Program-made: the position numbers and the translations under genes | DNA from: an uncultured Bacteroides sp. | Lineage (GTDB): Bacteria > Bacteroidota > Bacteroidia > Bacteroidales > Bacteroidaceae | NCBI GenBank assembly: GCA_949296575.1 | Contig: CASFPE010000019.1 | Span: 62,001-126,000, forward strand | Direction of reading: 5' to 3' | Length of the DNA: 64,000 nucleotides | Part shown: positions 56,147 through 64,000 of the stretch, piece after piece | How the letters are laid out: every line of letters begins with the position of its first letter | Numbering within the stretch: the stretch's first letter is position 1 | Notes under the pieces: generated by a model | The model's input: only the letters and a program-made list of their open reading frames with translations | What the model was told of the DNA's origin: nothing | Database searches by the model: none

Positions 56147-56323
56147 ATGAAAGAATTGGTAGAAAAAATCCAAGCCACATTTGCTGCATTCAATGAAGAC
56201 GCTACGGCTCAAATGGAAAAAGGCAACAAAGCCGCAGGCACTCGCGCACGCAAGGCATCCTTGGAAATGGAAAAAATGTTGAAAGAATTCCGGAAAGTTT
56301 CTTTGGAAGAATCCAAGAAATGA
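56147..56323 (+). CDS. Histone H1-like small basic protein
   Basis: A 58-residue peptide starting MKELVEKIQATFAAFNEDAT, with GNKAAGTRARKASLEMEKML in the middle and FRKVSLEESKK at the end. It matches the small histone H1-like (Hc1-like) proteins widespread in Bacteroidetes, which are about this size and rich in Lys, Ala and Glu. Nucleoid binding is assumed from the name and charge and is not proven. It has its own promoter and a strong terminator 20 bases after the stop, as expected of an abundant small protein. Confidence 0.88.
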   Translation: MKELVEKIQATFAAFNEDATAQMEKGNKAAGTRARKASLEMEKMLKEFRKVSLEESKK

Positions 56324-56342
56324 CAATTCAACGCACACAAAC

Positions 56343-56378
56343 AAAAAAACCTGCGGCATTTATTGTCGCAGGTTTTTT
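56343..56378. terminator. Bidirectional terminator
   Basis: AAAAACCTGCG and CGCAGGTTTTTT form an 11-12 bp stem with a loop of about 11 bases. It serves the histone-like gene on plus and the DUF4847 gene on minus. Confidence 0.9.
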
Positions 56379-56402
56379 ATCTGTTTTCCCTCACGCTTCC
56401 CA

Positions 56403-56822
56403 TCAAAACTTTCGAAACGTCAGCCGTGCATAATCTGAATTGAGCTTCATCGCCTCATCGTCCAACTCCTCGATGGCGAAATGCTGGATGGTGTCGTTCA
56501 TGCCAAAAGGAGGCATCTCTTTTGCCTTTGCACCAATCATTCGCACATGCAACGAATCCGCTGTCTGCCGGAATCTCGCAGGCTTTCCCATTAACGGGAC
56601 AGCCCCTTCCGCGCTGCCGCGTTTCAATTCCATCAAATGGAGATATATGTCATAATAAGTATAAGCAGGATATTCAATCACGCCATCCGCATGGCGTTCC
56701 ACCGCCATCAATTGCCAACGCCCGTCCAGCAAACCGTTCATGGGCATTTTCCCGCACGAGGCCGCCACGCCTGCCGCCATGCACAGCAACGCTGCCACCG
56801 TATGTTTCCCCGGCTTCTTCAT
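56403..56822 (-). CDS. DUF4847 family lipoprotein
   Basis: The 139-residue precursor has a lipoprotein signal (VAALLCMAAGVAASCGKM, lipobox AASC) and a lipocalin-like fold (GLLDGRWQLMAVERHADGVIEY, then YDIYLHLMELK, late LNSDYARLTFRKF). It matches DUF4847, a Bacteroidetes family of unknown function. It starts 10 bases after the ugd stop on the same strand, so it may be read from the polysaccharide transcript. Confidence 0.75.
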   Translation of the reverse strand: MKKPGKHTVAALLCMAAGVAASCGKMPMNGLLDGRWQLMAVERHADGVIEYPAYTYYDIYLHLMELKRGSAEGAVPLMGKPARFRQTADSLHVRMIGAKAKEMPPFGMNDTIQHFAIEELDDEAMKLNSDYARLTFRKF

Positions 56823-56832
56823 GCGCTTCCCG

Positions 56833-58158
56833 TTAATCCCGGCGGAAAATGTCGCGGGTATATACCTTCTCTTTCACATCGTCCAAGCAAGCATCATAGC
56901 GGTTGGCGATAATCGCTTTCGACCGGCGTTTGAACTCCTCCAAATCATTCACCACCCGCGATCCGAAGAAAGTCGTTCCGTCCTCCAAGGTAGGTTCATA
57001 AACAATGATGGTAGCCCCCTTAGCCTTGATGCGTTTCATCACGCCCTGTATGGAGCTTTGCCGGAAGTTGTCGCTGTTCGACTTCATCGTCAGGCGGTAC
57101 ACCCCAATCACCACATCCTGCTCGCTTCTCGCATTCCATTGCGAATTGGCTGAATAATAACCCGCCTTGTTCAATACCTGTTCGGCAATGAAATCTTTCC
57201 GCGTGCGGTTGCTCTCCACAATGGCATGGATAAGGTTCTCCGGCACATCCTGGTAATTGGCCAGCAACTGTTTCGTGTCTTTCGGAAGGCAATAGCCCCC
57301 ATACCCAAAAGAAGGATTGTTGTAGTGCGTGCCGATGCGCGGGTCTAAGCAAATGCCGTCGATGATGGCCTTCGTGTCCAGCCCCTTCACTTCGGCATAT
57401 GTGTCCAACTCATTGAAGTAGCTCACGCGCAGAGCCAAGTACGTGTTGGCAAAAAGCTTCACGGCCTCTGCCTCTTTTAGCCCCATGAAAAGCGTAGGAA
57501 TGTCTTCTTTGATGGCTCCCTCCTGCAAGAGCGCGGCAAATTCCCTCGCCTTTTCCTCCAGATGTTCCCCGGCAATGGCGCGGATGGCCACATTTTCTTC
57601 ACTCAGCCCGCCAATAGCCTTCGGACAGCCCACGATGATGCGGCTGGGATAAAGGTTGTCGTACAACGCTTTGCTCTCACGCAGAAACTCCGGCGAGAAA
57701 AGCAGATTGAAACGCTTCCCCTTCAAGGCGGTATCTTCACGAAACCTTTTTGCATACTTCACATACAAGCTCCGGCAATACCCCACGGGAATCGTGCTTT
57801 TTATCACCATCACAGCATCCGGGTTCACGTCCAGCACCAAGTCAATCACCTCCTCCACATGGCTCGTGTCGAAATAATTCTTCACCGGGTCATAGTTCGT
57901 GGGCGCGGCAATCACCACAAAATCCGCTTGGCGGTAAGCCTCTGCCCCATCGAGCGTGGCCGTCAAGTCCAATGGCTTCTCGGCCAGATACCGTTCAATG
58001 TATTCATCCTGTATGGGGCTAATGCGGCGGTTTATCTTCTCCACCTTCTCTGGAATCACATCCACAGCCAGCACCTTGTGGTGTTGTGCCAGCAAAGTAG
58101 CGATAGACAGGCCCACATATCCCGTCCCCGCCACAGCAATCGTATAATTCTTATTCAT
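56833..58158 (-). CDS. ugd: UDP-glucose 6-dehydrogenase
   Basis: The enzyme oxidises UDP-glucose to UDP-glucuronate with two NAD, supplying acidic sugars for surface polysaccharide. The 441-residue protein has the Rossmann motif [52 protein letters not shown], and the catalytic cysteine in [15 protein letters not shown]. The ATG at 58158 is the family start. The C-terminal [18 protein letters not shown] is typical of the short bacterial form. UDP-ManNAc dehydrogenase is a less likely alternative. Last enzyme gene of the polysaccharide locus. Confidence 0.93.
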   Translation of the reverse strand: MNKNYTIAVAGTGYVGLSIATLLAQHHKVLAVDVIPEKVEKINRRISPIQDEYIERYLAEKPLDLTATLDGAEAYRQADFVVIAAPTNYDPVKNYFDTSHVEEVIDLVLDVNPDAVMVIKSTIPVGYCRSLYVKYAKRFREDTALKGKRFNLLFSPEFLRESKALYDNLYPSRIIVGCPKAIGGLSEENVAIRAIAGEHLEEKAREFAALLQEGAIKEDIPTLFMGLKEAEAVKLFANTYLALRVSYFNELDTYAEVKGLDTKAIIDGICLDPRIGTHYNNPSFGYGGYCLPKDTKQLLANYQDVPENLIHAIVESNRTRKDFIAEQVLNKAGYYSANSQWNARSEQDVVIGVYRLTMKSNSDNFRQSSIQGVMKRIKAKGATIIVYEPTLEDGTTFFGSRVVNDLEEFKRRSKAIIANRYDACLDDVKEKVYTRDIFRRD

Positions 58159-58277
58159 AACCTTCCTGTATTTATATGTGTATATTTTCGGATGCAAAGA
58201 AAGAATTTTATTTCAAAAACAAAAAGATTCAACTGACTGAATTTAGCAGTCAGCAATCGGTAGTAAGAATATAGAAG

Positions 58278-59531
58278 TCAAGCATCCAACACCTTCTCAT
58301 ACAATTCCACCATCTGCCGTGCCTTGTTGTCCCACGACAGTTCCCGCTGCCGTGCCTTGCAGTTGCCTGCCATGCGCCGAAGTTCTTTGCGATTGCCCTC
58401 CAAGTCATTCAAGATAGCTGCAAATTCCTTGACGGATTGTTCGGGAGTAGATAATGCAATCTTCCTTCCCACCGTGTCGTCTATTACTGCCGCCATGCCG
58501 CAAGCATCAAAACACAGCACAGGCAAACGGTTGCTAATGGCTTCCAAAACCACAGTCGATGTGTCCTCGCTGACGCTCGTAAAAAAGAAAAGTTGCGCCC
58601 GCTTCATTTCCTCCATCACCACGTGGTTCGGCTGGCTACCATGCCACACCACCTGTTGTTCAATCCCCAACATCCGGGCTGAATGCTTCACAGAAGCCAC
58701 TTGTGCTTCGCTGCCTGTCCCATATACATCTAACATAATATTGCGGTTGTTTGCCACAGACAGCGCTTGCAAGGCAAGCGACAACTGTTTGCGGAAATCA
58801 AACTTCCCCACCCACATGACGTGAAATTCCTTCCCATCAAAACGTTCCAACGGAATATCATCTGAGGGGAAACACCCGGTTTCGGGAATCACAACCGACT
58901 CCAAATGCCGATATTTCTTTATCGCACGATAAGAATCCGGTATCGAACTGATGAGCAAAGACGCACGACGCAAAGCATTCCCTACACGTTTGCCATGTTT
59001 TATCTGGCACACATTGATGCAGTTTTTCAACCGATTAAACAATTGCATCTTCAGTCCTGCTCCTTTCAGATAAGCCACAGGGAATTGCTTCAATCCCCCA
59101 ATAGGTCCCCACACAAAAGGGATGCCTTCTATCTTCCACAAGTATCCCGGCTCGCGGAAGCCAATCATGTTCAGTTGGTGCAGGATGTCGATGTGCGTGT
59201 CCCGGCAGATTTCCTTCGCCATTTCATACGTTTTCCATTGCCATTCCCGGTAGTATTTATAGAAACGCCAGTCGCCTTGGTTCCAGCACATCTTCCGAAT
59301 TTCTTCCGATACCGGGTTATAATAGAAATGCATGTTTCCTCCTTGCGGCAATGTCGGCACAACCGTTTCTATCTTGTCGCGAAACTCACCTTCCGTGATG
59401 ATGTGCAGTTCACAATGCTTCGCAAGGTTCACGCACCAGTTCCAAGCCATTCCCGGTTCGCTCCCCATATCAGGCGAACAAGCGTATGCGTTGACCAGCA
59501 CGGACAGTGCTGCTTTTCTTTGTTCATTCAT
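58278..59531 (-). CDS. Glycosyltransferase, GT4 family
   Basis: A 417-residue GT-B retaining glycosyltransferase. The N-terminal domain opens with LSVLVNAYACSPDMGSEPGMAWNW, a known subgroup signature. The donor-binding half shows FHVMWVGKFDFRKQLSLALQA and the EX7E-like FFFTSVSEDTSTVVLEAISN with PVLCFDACGMAAVIDD. It probably adds a sugar to the surface-glycan repeat unit at the cytoplasmic face. Donor and acceptor are unknown. Separated from ugd by 119 bases and from the first acyltransferase by 98 bases. Confidence 0.88.
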   Translation of the reverse strand: MNEQRKAALSVLVNAYACSPDMGSEPGMAWNWCVNLAKHCELHIITEGEFRDKIETVVPTLPQGGNMHFYYNPVSEEIRKMCWNQGDWRFYKYYREWQWKTYEMAKEICRDTHIDILHQLNMIGFREPGYLWKIEGIPFVWGPIGGLKQFPVAYLKGAGLKMQLFNRLKNCINVCQIKHGKRVGNALRRASLLISSIPDSYRAIKKYRHLESVVIPETGCFPSDDIPLERFDGKEFHVMWVGKFDFRKQLSLALQALSVANNRNIMLDVYGTGSEAQVASVKHSARMLGIEQQVVWHGSQPNHVVMEEMKRAQLFFFTSVSEDTSTVVLEAISNRLPVLCFDACGMAAVIDDTVGRKIALSTPEQSVKEFAAILNDLEGNRKELRRMAGNCKARQRELSWDNKARQMVELYEKVLDA

Positions 59532-59629
59532 GTGTGTAGAATTTAGAATTAAAGAAACCAAGAAGATTTTTAGATTCCATATTTTAGGATGTAGATTTTA
59601 AAATTATAAATCTGAAATCTAAAATTTTA

Positions 59630-60595
59630 TCACCACGGCTTGAACACCTCCCGCCATTGGTAATCCTCCGTGCGAAATGTTTGCTGGAACACACGCGCCA
59701 AGCAACGCAGCACGTAGGCCACTGCCACGATAATCAAGAACATCAAGATCAAGTTCAGCGGAAAGAGATGATTCATCCGAGTGGTGAACAGCACACTCTG
59801 CACCAAATAAATTTCCAAGCACAATCCTCCTACGAACCGAATCACTGCACCCGTGTATCGGTTGTAATACAGCCGTTTCATCGGGACAGAATTGCAAAAC
59901 TTGTACATATAATAAGCAACACCCAGCAGCGGCACTAACGATGCCAACTCCAAATGTTGCAACATTGCCACCCGTCGAGCCACTATCAGCATGCCATAAT
60001 AGGCCACGATACAACCCAATAGTTTCATCCCGTCCTTTGCAAAGCTGAAACGCCACGTGCGTTTCGACACGCCCATCATTGCCCCTAATAGCATGAACAA
60101 GAAATAATGCCCCCACTTAAAGTACGTTTCACCGTAAATGTTGAACCCGAACGGCGGAGCCATCACTGCATACCACACAATCACCACGCCCGCTGCCAGC
60201 AGGAATGCCAACTTCAGATGCTCTATCATCCGCCATCTCACCACGTACAGCACCACATAATATATCATAATGCAAGTCACGAACCACCCCCCCCCGTGAA
60301 TCAAGGTATGAACCATGTCATGATGTAAGCCGAAACAGGCTGCCGCTAATGCCGCCCATGCAAACACCGTAGGATAAATGCGATTGATGCGCCGCTTGTA
60401 CCAATTGTCAAACCGTCCCATCCGCCCAAGGAACAAAGTGAACCCCGAAGCGAAGAAGAACAACACATCCCCTACCGCTCCGCCTGTGGCCAATGCACTA
60501 TATTTCCCGTACAGCAATCCCATGTGGGAATTCGTGATAGCAATCGCCGCAATGAATTTCAATATGTCAATACTGATGTCCCGCTGTTTCTGCAT
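59630..60595 (-). CDS. Membrane acyltransferase (acyltransferase-3 family) with in-frame G9 tract
   Basis: The 321-residue protein has about ten membrane helices and the N-terminal PF01757 pattern ISIDILKFIAAIAITNSHMG. The family contains enzymes that acylate (often O-acetylate) lipopolysaccharide and capsule sugars from the cytoplasmic donor. Codons 101-103, after the family's LIHG, are a run of nine G (60295-60287) coding Gly-Gly-Gly in LIHGGGWFVTCIMIYY. A gain or loss of one base would truncate the protein near residue 105-150. In this sequence the frame is open (ON). Confidence 0.88.
   Translation of the reverse strand: MQKQRDISIDILKFIAAIAITNSHMGLLYGKYSALATGGAVGDVLFFFASGFTLFLGRMGRFDNWYKRRINRIYPTVFAWAALAAACFGLHHDMVHTLIHGGGWFVTCIMIYYVVLYVVRWRMIEHLKLAFLLAAGVVIVWYAVMAPPFGFNIYGETYFKWGHYFLFMLLGAMMGVSKRTWRFSFAKDGMKLLGCIVAYYGMLIVARRVAMLQHLELASLVPLLGVAYYMYKFCNSVPMKRLYYNRYTGAVIRFVGGLCLEIYLVQSVLFTTRMNHLFPLNLILMFLIIVAVAYVLRCLARVFQQTFRTEDYQWREVFKPW
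60287..60295 (-). repeat. G9 homopolymer tract in acyltransferase 1
   Basis: Nine consecutive C on plus (G on minus) within codons 101-103. The reading frame is intact with nine. Tracts of this length are prone to slippage in replication. Confidence 0.85.
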
Positions 60596-60635
60596 TTTAT
60601 TTACTGTGATAATCTTCGAACAATATACATCCCAG

Positions 60636-61673
60636 TTACTTGGGCAGCTTCACCCCAAACAAATAATGCCCCAACACAGGACTGGTGCGAAGCACATCAC
60701 TCACAACCAAGCAAACGCCTATCACAAGAATAGACAAAAAGATAGAAACCGTAAATTCAAGGATAGGATTGTTTGCAATTACCCCCCCCCATTCATATTC
60801 ATTAATGTTAAGACCGCGAGGAAGAAAGAAATAATGCAGCAAATAGACATCCAATGTGCGCCTCCCCACATATTGCAGGCATCTTCCCAACCGTCGTTCC
60901 TGCGCAAAACTCGCTTCATACTTCCGAAAGAAAGCCACTATCACGACAATACCTGTCAGGGCAATATATATCCGCAATATCTTTCCGAAATGCGAACCGT
61001 TCACAATATAAATGCAAGCTGCCAAAAATGTTAATTGAGCCATGGGAAGAAAATATTTGCTATCCAGCAATTGTTGGAATGTGCCGAAATATTTTTTCAC
61101 CAAACACCCGAAAGTGAAATAAAAATAATATAACCAATGCTTCACGCCGACAAATTGTGCGAAATCATGGTTAAATATCCCAATAAAGCGATCTGAACGC
61201 ACCATAAACATCCCTATCGCCACTGCTATCAAGATGAAATCCTCACATTTTTTCAAATTCAGAAGATGAATCACATTCTGAAGCACAGTGTACACAATAA
61301 AGAATTCTAATAAAGTATAGGTAAACCAATACCCATATTTCATATCACTGAAAAAGATATTTCCCAATTTTGTATGAAAACATGCAGCAAACACCAAAAT
61401 GAAAAACGTAGTGGGAATGATCTGCACCACGAACTTCTTTTTCAGAAACGTCCAAGTATTCGCCCAATCCCATATTGCCGTAGCCTTATACAAAATAAAA
61501 CCACTGATGAAGAAGAACAACGGCATCCTGAATAAATAAAATATACGATTAAAAGTAAATGCCTCATCCACATTTAAATTTAATCCAAAAGATTGCACAT
61601 GCGCATACACCACTAATAACATGGTGAAACCACGCATCGCGTCAATCCATTCTATGCGTTTTTTAGTTTCCAT
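60636..61673 (-). CDS. Membrane acyltransferase (acyltransferase-3 family) with in-frame G9 tract
   Basis: The 345-residue protein starts METKKRIEWIDAMRGFTMLL, with RxxWIDxMRGxxxxxVVxxH typical of PF01757. About ten helices follow (e.g. LFFFISGFILY, FVVQIIPTTFFILVFAACF). Near the C-terminus, codons 295-298 (NEYEWGGVIANN) contain nine G (60790-60782). The frame is open, but slippage would alter or remove the last helix. An ATG at 61685 is an alternative start. The gene follows the third acyltransferase with a 12-25 base gap. Confidence 0.88.
   Translation of the reverse strand: METKKRIEWIDAMRGFTMLLVVYAHVQSFGLNLNVDEAFTFNRIFYLFRMPLFFFISGFILYKATAIWDWANTWTFLKKKFVVQIIPTTFFILVFAACFHTKLGNIFFSDMKYGYWFTYTLLEFFIVYTVLQNVIHLLNLKKCEDFILIAVAIGMFMVRSDRFIGIFNHDFAQFVGVKHWLYYFYFTFGCLVKKYFGTFQQLLDSKYFLPMAQLTFLAACIYIVNGSHFGKILRIYIALTGIVVIVAFFRKYEASFAQERRLGRCLQYVGRRTLDVYLLHYFFLPRGLNINEYEWGGVIANNPILEFTVSIFLSILVIGVCLVVSDVLRTSPVLGHYLFGVKLPK
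60782..60790 (-). repeat. G9 homopolymer tract in acyltransferase 2
   Basis: Nine C on plus (G on minus), coding the end of Trp, two Gly and the first base of Val. The frame is intact with nine. Confidence 0.85.
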
Positions 61674-61698
61674 AATCACATTCACCTGAAATATAGTA

Positions 61699-62671
61699 TT
61701 ATATCAATTGATTAATAAAAGAAAATGCCTTATACCGCCTTAACCATAGCAAAAGGGCGGATATTGCGACTGTGCAGGCCACGATGACTCCCCATTTCAC
61801 CCAATTCATCCCGTCCATGAACAAACCCACCGCTGATATGACAATGATGTGCAGGAAATAAACTAATGTGCTGGCATGCCTTAACCATTTGGCTACATCA
61901 ACCGGGATACGTAAATTCCAATTCTTCACCCATTGGAAAATTCCGATGGTAATCAGAGGCTTTCCTAAAGCCACCCCCTTGTAGGTTTCAAAATGCATCT
62001 CAATAGCTCCTATTAAAATCAGCAATAAGCATTGCCATACTTTCAATTTCCTTTCCGTGATGGCAAAATAACTTCCAAATGCCAAGAAAGTAAAGGCCAG
62101 ACAGAAATTGGTCACGCCAAAATAGTTTCCATCATACAGCCACACGCTCCATTGCCACGGGAAACCCGGAGCATCCATCGAACCATAATGCGTATAGGCT
62201 TTGTTAAACAAATAAGCACCAAACCCTAAAACAATCAATATCCACGCATGCTTCCTGCCTATTCGGGAAAGAAATTTCAGGATGGGCAATACCACCAACA
62301 ATCCCCACAAATACCACAACACAGAATAGCCCCTGAATACAAAACTGTACAGCATGTTCCCAACTTTTTCACAAGTGCATGCCCCGCTAAACAAGCAGTC
62401 GGATACAAACAAAATGATTGCCCAAACTGCATACAGTTTAAATATTCTTGGAAGATAGTTTTTACCCCCCCCATATTTTAACTTTCTTTATATAAAAATA
62501 TGCAGACACCATGAAGAAGAAAGGCACAGCAGACCATATCCATGCATGCACGATGTCCATCATCAATGAAGGTGCCATTTGGTTCACAATATAAGTATGT
62601 ATCGTCACAACAGCTATCGCCATGACGAACTTCATCAAGTCTATGGAATTGTTGTTTTGATTTATCATCAC
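61699..62671 (-). pseudogene. Membrane acyltransferase, out of frame at a G8 tract (phase-OFF)
   Basis: The start at 62671 reads MMINQNNNSIDLMKFVMAIAVVTIH, the acyltransferase-3 N-terminus, for 69 codons. It then meets TGG GGG GGG TAA at the run of eight G (62472-62465). With seven or ten G, reading continues without a stop as WGGKNYLPRIFKLYAVWAII into the frame that ends at 61699, which codes helices such as YSVLWYLWGLLVVLPILKFL. The restored protein would be about 323 residues, normal for the family. The rest is otherwise undamaged, so this is better read as a switched-off gene than a decayed one. Confidence 0.8.
62465..62472 (-). repeat. G8 homopolymer tract in acyltransferase 3
   Basis: Eight C on plus (G on minus) at codons 67-69 of the third acyltransferase. 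Eight gives a stop directly after the tract; seven or ten restores the long frame. Confidence 0.85.
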
Positions 62672-62690
62672 AAATTATTTGTCAAATGTT

Positions 62691-63245
62691 TCAAATGCTG
62701 CTTAAATGCAATACTTTATCTTCTTCTTTTTCAAATCGGTCTTTTATCTTCCTTGCCGGATTCCCTCCCCATATCTCACAAGGCGGGACATCTTTCGTCA
62801 CCACAGATCCTGCGGCCACGATGCTTCCTTTCCCAATAGTTATTCCCGATAGGATGATGCAACCTGTGCCTATCCACACGTCATCTTCCACCATCGTTAT
62901 TCCATTGTTTTCCCTTTTTCCCTGCCATATCGGTTTCCCAGGTTCGTCAAACGTATGGTCATGCCGTCCCACGAAACACACTCTTCCTGCCATCAGAATA
63001 TTGTTGCCAAAATGCACATGACAGGCCACGTTGCAATCATCCCCAAACTGCACGTTATGGCCTATCCTCACGTCCATGTTTTGCGCAAAGCTCGTACCTT
63101 TCATCACCCGCACAAAACCATCGTATTTCACCCACGGATAGCGGATGTGGAATTTGTACCAAGTCCGCAACTGGTTTAAAATATACCGTAAAGCGAAGTT
63201 TAGTTTGCTTGCTCCGTTAGGCATGTTATAATACTCTATTCTCAT
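62691..63245 (-). CDS. Hexapeptide-repeat acetyltransferase
   Basis: A left-handed beta-helix acyltransferase of the WbbJ/CatB kind (184 residues), which acetylates a sugar from acetyl-CoA in the cytoplasm. Hexapeptide turns are seen in [21 protein letters not shown], the middle block [16 protein letters not shown], and [20 protein letters not shown] and [17 protein letters not shown]. The start overlaps the upstream glycosyltransferase stop by four bases. A soluble partner to the three membrane acyltransferases, it shows how strongly this locus is geared to acyl decoration. Confidence 0.88.
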   Translation of the reverse strand: MRIEYYNMPNGASKLNFALRYILNQLRTWYKFHIRYPWVKYDGFVRVMKGTSFAQNMDVRIGHNVQFGDDCNVACHVHFGNNILMAGRVCFVGRHDHTFDEPGKPIWQGKRENNGITMVEDDVWIGTGCIILSGITIGKGSIVAAGSVVTKDVPPCEIWGGNPARKIKDRFEKEEDKVLHLSSI

Positions 63246-64000
63246 CTTTCTTCAAACTTTTTTTTGCAAGCATCAAATATTCTCTGCGCCGCCTTGTCTG
63301 GTGTATAATTGCTTTCTATCTCCACTGACATCTCTCCCATTGTATTCAAGTCTGCATGATGAAATTTATTCAAAGTTTCCACAATAGAGTTTTGTTGCAG
63401 CGGATCAAAATTATATCCGTTCACCCCGTCTTTCACCAGTTCATAATGCCCGCCATTATAGATGGAGCAAGCCACAGGTTTCCGGCAAGCCATCGCTTCC
63501 GGCACCACCAAACACCAGTTGTCCTCCAAGGTAGGCATCACAAACACATCGCAAAGCGCATAATATTGATAAAGCAAATCATAATTGATGCCTCCCAATA
63601 TGTGAATAGAAGATTCATCCTTATATTGCTCCTTTAAAACATCTAATAATATGCCTTTCCCAATCACAATCAAATTGTCCTGCGGATGGTTCGCAATATG
63701 CTGCCCCCACGCTTGCAGCAACTCCTTGATACCTTTCCTTTCTACCATCTGCCCCACGAACAGAAACGTAAGTCCCGGATGAAGGTCCAATCGTTGCTTT
63801 AATTCCGCTCTTTCCTTCGCGCCGAAGTGCGACACGGCTTCTGCCAACCCGTAACTGTCTGCACACATGCATCCCTCCACTTTGGGCGTTTTCTTGAAAC
63901 CTAATTCATTCGTCAGGTATTCATTCGTCAGATGCCCGTTGATTAGGAAATATTTCACCGGGATGCCCATGATTTTACGATACATCGTGCGCCATTTTGG
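63242..64000 (-). CDS. Glycosyltransferase, 5' end cut by window edge
   Basis: The visible 252 codons are the C-terminal part of a GT-B glycosyltransferase (group 1/GT4). They include [21 protein letters not shown] (donor-domain start), [22 protein letters not shown] (EX7E-like acidic pair) and [22 protein letters not shown]. The frame is open to the right edge (Pro-Lys-Trp-Arg-Thr before the first ATG at 63985), so the N-terminal acceptor domain lies outside. First visible gene of the minus-strand polysaccharide operon. Confidence 0.88.
   Translation of the reverse strand, partial: PKWRTMYRKIMGIPVKYFLINGHLTNEYLTNELGFKKTPKVEGCMCADSYGLAEAVSHFGAKERAELKQRLDLHPGLTFLFVGQMVERKGIKELLQAWGQHIANHPQDNLIVIGKGILLDVLKEQYKDESSIHILGGINYDLLYQYYALCDVFVMPTLEDNWCLVVPEAMACRKPVACSIYNGGHYELVKDGVNGYNFDPLQQNSIVETLNKFHHADLNTMGEMSVEIESNYTPDKAAQRIFDACKKKFEER

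Noticed and set aside
60782..62472. The poly-G runs as sequencing errors only
   Set aside because: Cannot be excluded for the G8 gene alone, but two neighbouring genes have equally long in-frame runs at different places, which errors would not create.

Overview
The window (about 50% GC by eye, densely coding) is chromosomal DNA of a Bacteroidales bacterium, most likely a gut member of the Bacteroidaceae or a near relative. Three things support this. The promoters are of the Bacteroidetes -7 type (TAnnTTTG), seen in front of at least fifteen genes. Many families are typical of the group: DUF4301, DUF4847, DUF1573, histone H1-like peptide, PL10 pectate lyase, IorAB, cytidylate kinase-like protein. 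Two secreted proteins end in type IX secretion-style sorting tails. The genus cannot be fixed from the sequence alone. No rRNA, tRNA, CRISPR array, prophage or complete insertion sequence was seen.

Layout. 1-5.1 kb: housekeeping genes on the minus strand (trmB partial, DUF975 membrane protein, ilvE, xseB/xseA, mnmA). 5.3-7.4 kb: a MATE exporter and a cytidylate kinase-like protein on plus. 7.7-13.1 kb: minus-strand iorAB, mltG, a secreted nuclease and a fucose-isomerase-fold protein. 13.3-17 kb: an aminotransferase and an FtsX-type permease facing queA. 17.4-21.4 kb: a 1322-residue secreted protein with ten repeats. 21.5-27.6 kb: ppdK, rlmD, an RluA-type pseudouridine synthase and a small beta-barrel protein. 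27.7-31 kb: a beta-helix secreted protein and a membrane-anchored AraC regulator. 31.2-34.5 kb: the thrS-infC-rpmI-rplT translation operon. 34.7-44.8 kb: a TPR protein, a broken Fic gene, pectate lyase, DUF4301, a RelA/SpoT homologue, dgkA, galM and a DUF1573 protein. 45-51.1 kb: a six-gene TolC/HlyD/ABC export operon of the YbhGFSR kind. 51-56.8 kb: esterase, TonB-dependent receptor, CNNM-type transporter, histone-like peptide and a DUF4847 lipoprotein. 56.8-64 kb: the downstream end of a minus-strand surface-polysaccharide locus running off the right edge (glycosyltransferase, hexapeptide acetyltransferase, three membrane acyltransferases, glycosyltransferase, UDP-glucose dehydrogenase).

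The most interesting structure is in the polysaccharide locus. Three consecutive, mutually divergent membrane acyltransferase genes each carry a run of 8-9 G inside the reading frame, at different places in each gene. Two genes are in frame and the third is out of frame. This looks like a combinatorial contingency system in which replication slippage switches acyl decorations of a surface glycan.

Other unexplained structure: a triple palindrome with a 22-bp period found at two unlinked intergenic sites, whose arms differ by compensating changes; a perfect 38-bp palindrome with a third, competing arm between queA and the giant secreted protein; a 21-bp tandem repeat upstream of rlmD; a MITE-like element of about 175 bp upstream of thrS; and a Fic gene with the catalytic motif excised in frame.
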